A stretch of 64,000 nt of DNA from Luidia sarsii (Eukaryota; Echinodermata; Asteroidea; Paxillosida; Luidiidae): the NCBI GenBank assembly GCA_949987565.1, contig OX465103.1, forward strand, positions 19,663,280 to 19,727,279, read 5' to 3'. Of this stretch, positions 21,434 to 30,880 are shown piece by piece (within the stretch, counting starts at the first letter, position 1; each line of letters opens with the position of its first letter). The position numbers were made by a program, and so were the translations under genes. The notes under the pieces were generated by a model, which saw nothing but the letters and a program-made list of their open reading frames with translations, did no database searches and was not told where the DNA came from.

Positions 21434-21446
21434 TCGGGTCATTAAT

Positions 21447-21447
<1 letters not shown>

Positions 21448-21485
<38 letters not shown>
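21448..21485 (+). repeat. Poly-T run inside the RT/RNase H reading frame
   Basis: About 38 consecutive T residues lie where the relatives encode a short Asn-Phe-Ala-Cys segment. The frame resumes after it as CRAIPPGRAFLRRHIGL. It may be replication slippage of a short T-run or a small antisense poly(A) insertion. Confidence 0.8.
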
Positions 21486-21486
<1 letters not shown>

Positions 21487-22122
21487 AGCCGGGCTATCCC
21501 GCCTGGCCGGGCCTTTCTACGACGACATATTGGCCTGGGTTCTAGTCTCCACCAACCACACCACAGGGTCCGCATTTCGCAAGTTGTTAGGTTGGATTTG
21601 GCGACGTGGCTTGAATTCCTATCAAATTTTCCATGGCACCTCTGTATTTCCAGCCGCTGAGTGGATATCTATATATAGTGATACCATGTCCCTATTCACT
21701 GATGCTGCGGCTACCATTGGATTCGGTGCCTATTTTCAGGGCCGATGATTCCAAAGCCGTTGGCCGGCTGACCTCTTACGCAAACGCCCGTCAATGGCAT
21801 TTTGGAATTTTGTTCCACTGTATGTTGCTTTGCTTTGTTGGGCCCCTTCTTATGGGGCCGCAAGGTCATTTTCTATACCGATAACGTGGCGGTGGTTGAG
21901 ATTATTAATCAGAAATCTTCGCACGTGAATTATGCGGCTCATAAGACCTTTTGTGCTACGTTCTTACAATTTAATGTGTCGGTTAAGGAACGTCATGTGC
22001 CAGGGAAGTCTAACACAATTGCGGATGCTTCGTCACGTTTTCAGATGGAGTGGTTCCGTCTTGCAGCTCCGCAGGCAGACCAGGTTATGATCCCACTCCC
22101 TCCTTTGTCTCAAGTTTGGTAG
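21486..22122 (+). pseudogene. Ngaro-like RNase H domain
   Basis: After the T-run the frame reads CRAIPPGRAFLRRHIGL and RLDLATWLEFL. A shifted frame carries YSDTMSLFTDAAATIGFGAY (first RNase H Asp in FTDAA), and a third frame FYTDNVAVVEIINQKSS and RHVPGKSNTIADASSRF, which supply the remaining acidic residues. RNase H removes RNA from the cDNA hybrid. Three frames for one domain show decay. The order RT then RNase H without protease or integrase is the YR-retrotransposon pattern. Confidence 0.82.
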
Positions 22123-23030
22123 ATGGCGAGATGGAGCGCTTACTGGCCGCTTCAATTTCGGATAACACGCACAAAAAGTATGCTACCGGGTGGCGGGCTT
22201 TTACTGAGTTTCGGCAACAAAACCTGTCCTGCAGCCCGCATCAATTAGTTGACGAGATACGGCAATTCATTGCATATGGCTCTCTTTGAGAGGCTTATCG
22301 GCTTTCACAATTGCCACATATGTATCGGGTGTTGGCTATGTGCACAAACTGAGGGGAGAAGCAGACCCTACCCAGGATTTTGTGGTTTCTAAATTACTGG
22401 AGGGTGCCCGTCGGCTTCGCCCAGTCCAGGATTCTAGATTGCCAATTTCTCTACCAATGTTGGGCAACATCATCAATTCCCTTCCGGCCTTTTGTTTTTC
22501 CCAGTTTGAATCCACTTTATTTCGTGCAGTTTTCCTGACTGCCTTTTTCGGCTTCATGAGGGCTGGTGATTTTGCAGTTGGTTCTGAAAAGCACAGCTCG
22601 GATTCTGTATTGAATTGTAATGATGTCACATTTTCCCAACACGCATGCGATAATCACTCCTTATCTGTTGTCATACGGTTCCGTCATGCAAAAATTAATC
22701 AAATTGTGGGTCCATATTTCTGGGAGCCCGCTGACTAGGTACCAATTTAACGCATTATTTAAAAAATCTCCGGTATTTCTAGGGCTCGACGGCACCCGCT
22801 ACAAAGGCTATTCCTTTCGCATTGGGGCTGCATCCTCTGCGTCGTATTTGGGGGTGGCCAGTGCTGATATTCAGTCTATGGGGCGCTGGCGTTCTGATGC
22901 ATTTTTATCCTTTATTCGCCCATTGCCGCAATCGTCCTTCGCTAGTTATTGTCGTTCTTTATGCTGTTCCACCCCACAAGGGTCCGGGCTTAGCCCTGAC
23001 TATGTTCATTTTGTTTACAATCTACCCTAG
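22123..23030 (+). pseudogene. Ngaro-like tyrosine recombinase
   Basis: N-terminal part: DGEMERLLAASISDNTHKKY and TEFRQQNLSCSPHQLVDEI (22120-22289), then SAFTIATYVSGVGYVHKL and FRAVFLTAFFGFMRAGDFAV (22286-22738, catalytic-core helix with Arg in MRAGD). C-terminal part: TRYKGYSFRIGAASSASYLG and IQSMGRWRSDAFLSFIRPLP (22730-22990). The core Arg of FRIGAA and the GRW box are present. The position normally held by the nucleophilic Tyr (YIRP in relatives) is Phe (FIRP), so strand cleavage should be lost. This assumes the alignment is right; a nearby Tyr (ASYC) exists. Frames change at about 22290 and 22735. Confidence 0.8.
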
Positions 23031-23474
23031 ACTCCGTGTGGATCATCGGTGATTCCATCATTCGCCGGGCTGAGATGCATCTTGATATCCCAGTAAGGGT
23101 TTTCTGGCGTGGTAAAGGTGGGGCAGGTGTGACAGACCTGTATGACCTACGGGCAGAGCTGGGTAAAATCCTTCCCCCTCCAGCCAGCGGCGTAGCTACG
23201 GGGGGGCGTGGGGGGGCGTACGCCCCCCCATGAAAGATCGTCGCCCCCCCCCACTCGCCCCCCCACTGGGATTTGAGTTTTTTCTATGAAAAACAAAAGA
23301 AAATCAAAACCATACAATTCCAAAGATAAAGAAAGATCCCCATATTACCCCAATCCATTGTTTTTTTTGGTACTAAAATAACTTGTAGCTGCTGAGCGCT
23401 GATCATTCAGAGAGGCTTGAGTAGCGCGCGCAGCATATACGCGTATGCAGTCACGCGGCCGCTGTGCAGGCACT

Positions 23475-23600
23475 GTTCAGTTGTACATGTACAGTTACTG
23501 TACAATGTACATGTACATGTACAGTACATGTGCAATGTACATGTTGTACAGTGTACACAACACAATGTACATGTACATGTACACGTACACGTACAGTACA
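23475..23600. repeat. ACATGTAC/GTACA palindromic cluster
   Basis: About 120 bp made almost only of overlapping TACATGTACA, GTACAATGTAC and TACACGTACA words, all able to form cruciforms or hairpins. It sits between the two hAT left ends. Confidence 0.8.
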
Positions 23601-23603
23601 TGC

Positions 23604-23700
23604 AGCGGCGTAGCTGGGGGGGGGGCGTGGGGGGGGGGGGCGTACGCCCCCATGAAAGATCGTCGCCCCCCCCCCCCCCCCCCCCCCCCACTTGCCCCCA
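23604..23700 (+). repeat. Second hAT left terminus
   Basis: Repeats the first about 95 bp of the hAT left end (CAGCGGCGTAGCTGGGG, then CGTACGCCCC and CATGAAAGATCGTCGCC). It has no partner right end of its own. Either a second element inserted in the first and lost its right end, or the terminus was tandemly duplicated. Confidence 0.7.
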
Positions 23701-24030
23701 CTGGTATTTTGAGTGTAGTTTATCTTATACTGACAAATCACGCATAATGGCCAAATCACAATCTTTTCAGAATATTATTTTTTGAAAGGACGAATTGGAA
23801 TTTGTTTTTTGTTTTCTACCTTTTGCAAACGTTTGTCGAATAGTTGTCGTCCCATTTTTATAATGGAATCTCCCAAGTCCCAAGTCAACTTGGGAACTTT
23901 TCTAATACACATTACAAGATGCACGTGTTTGCGGCTTTGATATACATGTACATAGTACACTTAGCTTGACCACGGGCCCACGACAGCTGTGTTTCACTCC
24001 TTTCCTAAACTGTCAACGAGTGTCATCACT

Positions 24031-24280
24031 ATGGCAGATATACGATCAATGTTCTCGGCTATGAGGAAACGTCAGGCAGAATCAAGTCAAGAAAAGGGTG
24101 ATTCTTCAAAGAGAGGTTGCACTAGGGATGGCGATTATGGCGACGAAGACGATCTACCAGACACATCACATACAGATTTCGACGGCATGCAAGCATCAGA
24201 TGACAGTGATTCGAGTGATGACGGAGCTGATTCAGTAGAGGGACAGGTTCAACAAGTGGATGAAATGCCACCACGTGATG
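24031..24280 (+). CDS. hAT transposase exon 1 (acidic N-terminus)
   Basis: The ATG at 24031 opens MADIRSMFSAMRKRQAESSQ, followed by a Ser/Asp-rich acidic region (DSDSSDDGADSVEGQ). The exon ends CGTGATG before the donor GTAAAT at 24281. It ends in phase 1, which matches the acceptor at 25551 and joins as a Glu codon. The intron (24281-25551) contains an (ATTT)n microsatellite and a large CT-rich tract. Function of this segment is not known; similar hAT proteins start with a comparable short basic/acidic region. Confidence 0.7.
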
Positions 24281-24727
24281 GTAAATATAAGGTTATTAAT
24301 GTTATGTTACTTATAGTCCGGGACGGGGGCCTCTAGAGAACGTTCAAATTGAAATGTTACTGATTATCGACAGGTAATTCCACCGTACCCGACGGTCACG
24401 GTATCATTGATATTATTGATCAAACAATGGGCCTAGGAAACTATTCCAAAGACGCTATACAAACATTTCATTGTCTCATGATTATTTTCGATAATGCAAA
24501 ACCATTCCACATACTTTCCGTGGCGTATCTTCTGGGGGCAGAGGGTAATCGTCCCCGCTAAACCTCAATGATTCATTGAAACTTGTCAATTTGCGAAAAT
24601 GTCCCGACAAAATAATAGGGCATAGGACACAAAATAACCGATGGCATTTCTAAAGGTTTTCAGCAAAAATTCGGACTCCGAATAATGATTTGCTGACCAC
24701 TAGGCCTACCCCATTTTGGGGGGTAAT

Positions 24728-24758
<31 letters not shown>

Positions 24759-24793
24759 TTTGTTGATTTATTTATTTATTTATTTATTTATTG
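24728..24793 (+). repeat. (ATTT)n microsatellite
   Basis: About 16 ATTT units with one GTTGATTT interruption, in the first intron of the hAT transposase. Confidence 0.9.
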
Positions 24794-24971
24794 TGGTGTA
24801 GCCTATGGCTGGGAACTAATAGGTGTTCACTGGCATGTAATTCAGCAAATGTAACAGTACTATTGGGTTGCAGAGGGTTTTTTTAGCCAGACATCCAGAC
24901 CGCAACTTCCTTAGATGTCTGGGCAGAAGCCGAACTTAAAACATTGTATCACATTTTGAACAACGGAGCCG

Positions 24972-25180
24972 CGGTCTCTCTCTCACTCTCTCTCCCCCTC
25001 CCCCTCCCCCTCTCCCTCCCTCTCTCTCCCCCTTCCCCTCTCCCTCCCTCTCTCTCCCCCTCCCCCTCTCTCTCCCCCTCCCCCTCTCTCTCCCCTTCCC
25101 CTCTCCCTCCCTCTCTCTCCCCCTCCCCCTCTCCCTCCCTCTCTCTCCCCCTCCCCCCTCTCTCTCTCTCCCCCCGAGTT
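24972..25180 (+). repeat. CT-rich low-complexity tract
   Basis: Polypyrimidine run built from CTCTCTCCCCCTCCCC and CTCCCTCC blocks in an approximately 30-50 bp higher-order pattern. Frames through it (Pro/Leu/Ser-rich) are compositional. Confidence 0.9.
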
Positions 25181-25551
25181 CCCCCCCCCCACTGCCTGGT
25201 AACTTCGGCTTTTTTTGTTTTGTGTGAGCCCCAAGATTGTTTGATGATACCGACTGCTGTGCGGTTTTGATTGGCTAGTCAAGTTTAGGGAGCTCCGACC
25301 CTAACGCATAACGAAGTCCCTTGTGTGGGGGTGTTCTTACGCATGCATACTTGTGGGGTACTTTGTCAGCTTTTTTGTTTTTTTGTCGGGTACAACCTAG
25401 TTGTGGGTGGGGTACCATGTGGTATCATGATAACTGACTTGAAAATATATAAAATGAGGAACTTCCAAGGTATACTTATCCATCGCAAACAAAGATTTTT
25501 GATATTGGGGACGTTCGCTGACATGCAAGTTCCTCTTGTTGCATTTTATAG

Positions 25552-25904
25552 AGAGTCGTAAACCACCTGGCCCAAACGACATTTTTCAGCACCCGTCAGA
25601 TGGACCGACACAGCCAAACATCGCCTTCCCCGTTAAGCAGCAAGACTGCAATCGGTCCTTCAAATCATCCTGGTACAAGATGCATCCATGGCTGGAATAC
25701 TCGGAGAGTCGCGATGCAGTTTTCTGCTTCGCTTGCAGACACTTCATGCCTCCATTAGTACGTGCTGAAGAGGCTTTCACCATCACTGGCTTCTCCAACT
25801 GGAAGAAGGCACTCGGAAAGAAAGGGAAGCTCTCCAAACATGGTCCTGCTGATTATCATGTTAATGTGATGATTGCCTGGGCTTCTTTCAAAGACAGCCA
25901 GAAG
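25552..25904 (+). CDS. hAT transposase exon 2 (TTF-type zinc finger)
   Basis: Acceptor TTTTATAG at 25551, donor GTGAGT at 25905. Encodes ESRKPPGPNDIFQHPSDG, then FKSSWYKMHPWLEYSES and DAVFCFACRHFMPP (Cys-x2-Cys), FTITGFSNWKKALGKKGKL and HYHVN-like ADYHVNVMIAWASF. The pattern Trp-Tyr...Trp-Leu, CFAC, GF-NWK and a final His is the TTF-type zinc finger of DUF4371 hAT transposases and ZMYM-like proteins, used to bind transposon ends. The exon ends in phase 0 and joins VGSVRAQI at 26028. The frame is intact in this exon. Confidence 0.82.
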
Positions 25905-26027
25905 GTGAGTTTCAGCATCAATTATTCATCAATTTTATCCAAGGTTATTATCAGCAATTTTCCTCCTTAACAAAAATCTAAGCCTTTTTCCCTTTTCATA
26001 CTTTTTTATATATTTTTTTTATACTAG

Positions 26028-27417
26028 GTTGGTTCTGTTCGTGCACAGATAAGTGAATCGTACACAAAGATGATTTCTGAGAACCGCCACTTCATAAAGA
26101 CGGTCGGCGAAGTGCTCCTCATGACTGGCACGCAAAACATCGCTCAGCGAGGCCACCGGGAAGACAGTGAATCCGACAACACTGGCAACCTAAAGGAAAT
26201 ATTGTCATTGCTAAGTTGTCATGACAAGGTTGTCAGGAAACGCCTGGAAGGAGGACCGCGGAATGCACGATACACGAGTCCAGAAGTGCAAAATGAAATG
26301 ATAAAAACTCTGGCTCAAATGGTCCGTGAACAAATCTTGAACAAAGTTAATTCTTCGGGGCAGTTTGCCATCTTAGTGGATGAAACTAAAGATATTAGAA
26401 AGACTGAGCAGATTGCTCTCATCGTGAGATACTACTACGAGGGACAGATTATAGAGTTTCCTTTGTTTCAAGGATGCCGTTGGTATTGACGCCCGGTCCC
26501 TCAGTGATGAAATCATCGAACTTCTCAGCGGCTATGGACTGGATTATCGTACAAATTTGGTTGGCCAAGGGTATGACGGGGCTTCGGTGATGAGTGGTGC
26601 AGTTTCAGGCGTGGCCAAGAGGATACAAGAGGTAGCTCCGTCTGCTGTTTATGTACATTGCTATGCACATCGACTAAATTTGGTCATCGTTGATGCCTGC
26701 AAGACAGTCAAGGAAGCCGCCAACTTCTTCTCTCTCCTGCAACATTTGTACGTCTTCGTGTCTGGCTCCAATGTCCACCAGCGATGGCTCCAGATACAAG
26801 CAGAGATGTTTCCTGGAGAACAGCCCCAGGAACTGAAGAGGCTCAGCGATACTCGATGGGCATGCAGAGCTGATGCCTGTGTCATCGTGAATACACGGCT
26901 AAGAGCCATTCTCCGGTTGCTGCACTACATATCGGAAAATGACAACGGGGACCGAGTTGTTGAAGCCACAGGCCTCCTCGCCCAAATGGACCAGCGCTTT
27001 ACAGCACGGCTCGTCTTGATGACTGCATTGCTACAGAAGACGAAATCTCTGTCAACGATGCTGCAGCAAGACGACGTGGACCTGTCTGCAGCAAGCAGTC
27101 TAACAGCAGTTGTCATCAACGAGCTCCAAGATATGTGGGTCAACGGTGACTCCTTCCAAAAGATCTGGCAGGAAGTAGACCAAGTTGTAGAAACATGTAA
27201 AGATGATCTCAAGCCCACAAGGCAAAGACGAGCTTCTCGACCTTCAAGACGCATGGAGCTGATTAAAACATATCTCAGGAACTCCATGGGACACGAACGC
27301 CTGAGCGACCTTGGCATGTTATCCATTGAGAGGAGGCAAGCTAAAAAGCTTAATATGGATGAATTTGTCAACAAGTTCGCAGCAGCCCATAACAACAGGA
27401 GGATAAAACTTTTGTAA
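26028..27417 (+). pseudogene. hAT transposase exon 3 (DUF4371 catalytic region and C-terminal dimerisation motif)
   Basis: Reads VGSVRAQISESYTKMISEN, NEMIKTLAQMVREQIL and QFAILVDETKDIRKTEQIA (first catalytic Asp region). A 1-nt shift at about 26462 follows, then SLSDEIIELLSGYGLDY, LVGQGYDGASVMSGAVSG (second Asp), VHCYAHRLNLVIVDA and LKRLSDTRWACRADA (conserved Trp). The C-terminus is LIKTYLRNSMGHERLSDLG, the hAT dimerisation motif. Between RRASRPSRR and MELIKTYLR a large piece is absent: relatives have there the CERSFS-type segment with the catalytic Glu. The join falls at an RRM-like repeat, so this is an internal deletion. Enzyme predicted inactive. Confidence 0.82.
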
Positions 27418-28492
27418 TAGCCCGTAACACAACGACATTTTTGCAACTGTCAGGTTGGTCTACATTTTCTTTCTTTCATAGTAATGTGTTATGATTGTAA
27501 GCTCTCGGCCTCGGCCTCGGTATACGGTCTTGGCCTCGACCTCGGAAAACCATGACTTGGACTCGACTACAACATTGACTCCAACACGACAGTTTACCGA
27601 TATGAATTGCGTCACATACTGCGATATGATGTGATCCTATCAAATAATATGGGTAGGCCCTACCAGCCCAAATGGATGTCCGCCCCCCCACGAAATTGGG
27701 CAGCCCCCCCACCGCCCCCCCATGAAAAATATCCTGGCTACGCTGCTGCCTCCGGCAATGCTTATTATACATCTGGGTACCAATGATCTAGTCACATTGG
27801 ATGAGTATGCCCTCCGACAGAGGATTACAGTCATGCTTCGGGACTGTGCTGTATGGTGTCCCACTATGACGGTAGTGTGGTCGGACTTTTGCCGTGAGTC
27901 TTCTACTTTGGAGCTCACTCTCAAACGGCATTAGAACGCAAGCGCCACACAATTAATAGATGGGCAAGATTTCAATGTGCGAGACTCCCACGTACATTTT
28001 GTTTTCATTATCCACAGATTAAATGGTCTAATTTTGCGCTATTTCAGTATGATGGGGTGCATCTATCCAAATCAGGTAACCTTCAGTTTACTTCCACTTT
28101 GAGGCAGTTGATTTTGTCACATATCATTACAAATTGAATTAGCTTAGTCAACTCTGTCACTTGCGTGGTTGCATGGCTGTCTGTCTCCTCGCCTTGTGAG
28201 GCACGCTTTGCGTGGGTGGCATTTTGGGGGATACAGACAGCCAGGGAATTAGCTCCTCATATTTATGACGCAAATGAACCAGTTAAATCTCTTAGAATTG
28301 TTATAATTTGTTATGCAAAGATTATACTTGCCATAGCGCTCTCAAGTGTCACGAGGCTATGTTTTCCTGACTGAGTGTTACATCAGTAGGAAGCTATCTT
28401 TTGTTATTCAAATTTATTTTTTGTTGCCAATTTTTGGCCATATCCCTTTCATTGTCACTCATTTCATATTGTGCATGCCGCTGTGGCTTAGG

Positions 28493-29150
28493 GCACTGGG
28501 ATGCCCATTTCTGGTCGGGCACTGGGATGCCCAAGGGCATATCATTGCCCTGGTGTTTCCGTTTGGTGTTTCAGAGACGTCCTTCAGAGATGTCCGCTCT
28601 TTCATGTGAATCCATTTTGTTATGTATCATGGTCCTTGTTCGTATATGCCACTGTGGCTTAGGGCACTGGGATGCCCATTCCTGGTAGGGCACTGGGATG
28701 CCCATTCATGGTAGGGCACTGGGATGCCCATTCCCTGTAGGGCACTGGGATGCCCATTCCCTGTAGGACACTGGGATGCCCATTCCCTGTAGGGCACTGG
28801 GATGCCCATTCATGGTAGGGCACTGGGATGCCCATTCCCTTTAGGGCACTGGGATGCCCATTCATGGTAGGGCACTGGGATGCCCATTCATGGTAGGGCA
28901 CTGGGATGCCCATTCATGGTAGGGCACTGGGATGCCCATTCATGGTAGGGCACTGGGATGCCCATTCCCTTTAGGGCACTGGGATGCCCATTCATGGTAG
29001 GGCACTGGGATGCCCATTCCCTGTGGGGCACTGGGATGCCCATTCATGGTAGGGCACTGGGATGCCCATTCATGGTAGGGCACTGGGATGCCCATTCCAT
29101 GTGGGGCACTGGGATGCCCATTCATGGTAGGGCACTGGGATGCCCATTAC
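28493..29150. repeat. 26-bp minisatellite (GGGCACTGGGATGCCCATTC unit)
   Basis: Two units at 28493-28545, then about 19 near-identical 26-bp units from 28659. Each has the core GGGCACTGGGATGCCCATTC and a 6-bp variable tail (ATGGTA, CCTGTA, CCTTTA). The core contains the palindrome GGGCA...TGCCC. It lies at the 3' end of the Ngaro-like block. Open frames through it (GIPVPYHEWASQCPT) are a by-product of periodicity. Confidence 0.93.
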
Positions 29151-29290
29151 TAACAGACAAAACAATTAACAATTCAACCAACAATTCAACCGGATTTTCC
29201 CTATCTGGTATCCGGAATAAATCACTTCTTTTGGCTGTGGCATAAACACAATAAATGGCCTCCCTTGTTTTTATTTTGAGTATGAGTATA

Positions 29291-30880
29291 AGATTACCTC
29301 CATCTCTCTCCAGATGTCTTTTTTTAAATATATCTAATGTCTGTGAAGGTGTGTGCATTGTCTCAAGGTCGAGAAGGGGGGATCACTGCTTGGACTGTAC
29401 CATTGCCTCAGACTGGGTCGATGAGGGGTGTTCAGTAGATGCCCTTCTACTGTACAAGCTGTATACAGCAGGTGCGCACAGTGTTTTATAGGCTGCCGGA
29501 GCCTAGAGAGGGGCGGAGGGAGGGCGAGGAGAGCGTGGAGTTTGGGGGAAAGGGTTGAAGGGGATGGAGTAAGAAAGGGCAGGAGAGACGTAGAGAAGGG
29601 GGAGAGGTGGTCGCGGGGCGCAGGGCAAGTCGGGACGTGCTTGTGAGTTACATGTAGCAGCCATGGATATGCCTAGAGAAGGGGCAGAGAGAGAGGGAGA
29701 GTGAGCCGAGAGGGAGAGAGAGAGGGTGAAGAGAAAAGGGGGATTGAGATTGAGAGGGTGAGGGAGGGAGGGAGGGAGAGGTTGCGAGAGAGGGGGAGTG
29801 AGAGGGGAGAGAGAGAGGGGGAGTGAGGGGAGAGAGAAAGGGCCGGGAGAGAGGGGAGAGAGGGAAAGAGAAAGGGGGTAGACAGAGAGGGGAGACAGAG
29901 GAGTAGGGTCCGTTCTTATTTATTCAAACGTGTGTCCTGTACGAATTGGTTTGGTGGCCTTGGTCAGTTGCTCTTACCTCCATGCTCTAACGATGAAGGA
30001 AGAAGGGCCCAAGGGGGGTTGAGGTTGAGGGATGCATGCAGTGGGAGAAGGGTGGGTCAGAACATTCCGGTTAGAACAAGGTGTAGGGAGTGGGGGACGA
30101 GGGGAGACGACAAGATGTCTTGATTAGGCTCGGGCAATAGGTGCGAGAGGGGGCGAGAGGGGGCGAGAGGGGAGAGGGGGGAGAGGGGAGAGATGGGACG
30201 AGAGGGGAGAGAGGGGAGAGAGGCGAGAGAGGGGAGAGAGTGGGAGTGAGGGGTGAGAGAGGGGAGTGAGGGGGGAGAGGGGGAGAGAGGGGGAGAGAGG
30301 TAGATAGAGGGGGCGAGAGGGGGCGACAGGGGGAGAGTGAAGAGAGAGGGGGGAGAGAGAGGGGAGAGAGAGAGGGGGAGAGAGAGGGGAGAGAAAGGGG
30401 AGAGAGGGGCTTTAGATATTGGGGGTGGGGGCGACACCGAGATGGTGAAGAGAGGAGGGTTAGAACAAAGGGTAGGGAGTAGGAGAAGGAGGGGTGTTAG
30501 AGGACACGATGTTTATGCTAAGTCCTGATAAGGTTGTGGCTAGGTAATGTGCAGTCGCCAGTCAGTACACAGTAATGGCACTGCAATGACGATCAACCTG
30601 GAAGGGTAGTTCTTCTGGTTTTCCAATTTGGTCGAGAGTCGGTCGTTCCCCAGAAAAAAAGAAAAAAGGAAAAGCCCTACGATCTGTGACAACTGACGTA
30701 GATTTCTTGTCTTCTTCTTCTTCTTCTTCTTCTTCTTGGTCTTCCTTGATTCTTCTAACCTCGGAATCTAGAGAACTACACAAGATTCTTCAGCCAAACT
30801 TGACACACACAAAGTACATGACCCACCCTTGTGCCTTAAATTGGTTTGAAGTGAGTTGTTCGAAAGACGGTCACGTGACC
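29291..30880. repeat. Long repeat unit copy U2, right part
   Basis: Resumes U2 after the Ngaro-like insertion: TATCTAATGTCTGTGAAGGT, GA-rich tracts (29690-29905 and 30140-30410), GGGCTTTAGATATT (30408), AAAGCCCTACGATCTGTGAC and a (TTC)n run. It ends GACGGTCACGTGACCGCT, immediately followed by U3. Confidence 0.75.

Larger units (their letters stand above)
23185..27748 (+). mobile_element. hAT transposon (TTF/DUF4371 type) with 8-bp target duplication
   Basis: The 4564-bp element begins CAGCGGCGTAGC and ends GCTACGCTGCTG, a 12-bp terminal inverted repeat with one mismatch. Flanks are CCTCCAGC (23177-23184) and CCTCCGGC (27749-27756), an 8-bp target duplication with one difference, as hAT elements make. 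It carries a three-exon transposase gene. A second left end (CAGCGGCGTAGCTGG...) lies at 23604, so the left terminus is duplicated. G/C homopolymer tracts follow both left ends (23200-23270, 23615-23700), and a similar one precedes the right end (27680-27722). Confidence 0.88.
23031..28138 (+). pseudogene. SGNH/GDSL hydrolase domain of the Ngaro-like element, split by hAT
   Basis: Directly after the recombinase, in a different frame, comes VWIIGDSIIRRAEMH (block I, GDS with the nucleophilic Ser) and VFWRGKGGAGVTDLYDL. At 23184 the hAT insertion interrupts. After it the frame resumes at 27757 as MLIIHLGTNDLVTL (GxND block). After a frameshift near 27885 it continues PRVFYFGAHSQTALERKRH and YDGVHLSKSGNLQF (the Asp-x-x-His block), ending HIITN at 28138. 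All three catalytic elements (Ser, Asp, His) are thus present. Such hydrolase domains are known in some Ngaro and other retroelements; their role is not established. Excising the hAT and one target copy gives ILPPPAMLIIHLGTND without a break. Confidence 0.83.
18827..29290 (+). mobile_element. Ngaro/DIRS-like YR retrotransposon with SGNH hydrolase, nested hAT inside
   Basis: This block is inserted into repeat unit U2: the unit is cut after ...GAAAAATAT (18826) and resumes GATTACCTCC (about 29291). Without the 4564-bp hAT it is about 5.9 kb, a normal size for such an element. Domain order on the plus strand is RT, RNase H, tyrosine recombinase, SGNH hydrolase. No methyltransferase is visible between RNase H and the recombinase. 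That absence together with the hydrolase points to Ngaro rather than DIRS1. No target duplication is obvious, as expected for recombinase-mediated insertion. Terminal and split repeats were not resolved. All coding parts carry frameshifts or stops. Confidence 0.72.

Noticed and set aside
23407..23785. His/Cys/Val-rich frames over the palindromic block
   Set aside because: Caused by ACATGTAC/GTACA periodicity and G/C homopolymers; no domain.
24972..25270. Pro/Ser/Leu-rich protein or Glu/Arg-rich protein on opposite strands
   Set aside because: CT-rich simple sequence inside the hAT intron.
28627..29245. Repetitive proteins of the GIPVPYHEWASQCPT type
   Set aside because: Translation of a 26-bp minisatellite; frames shift with each unit and there is no start context or homologue.
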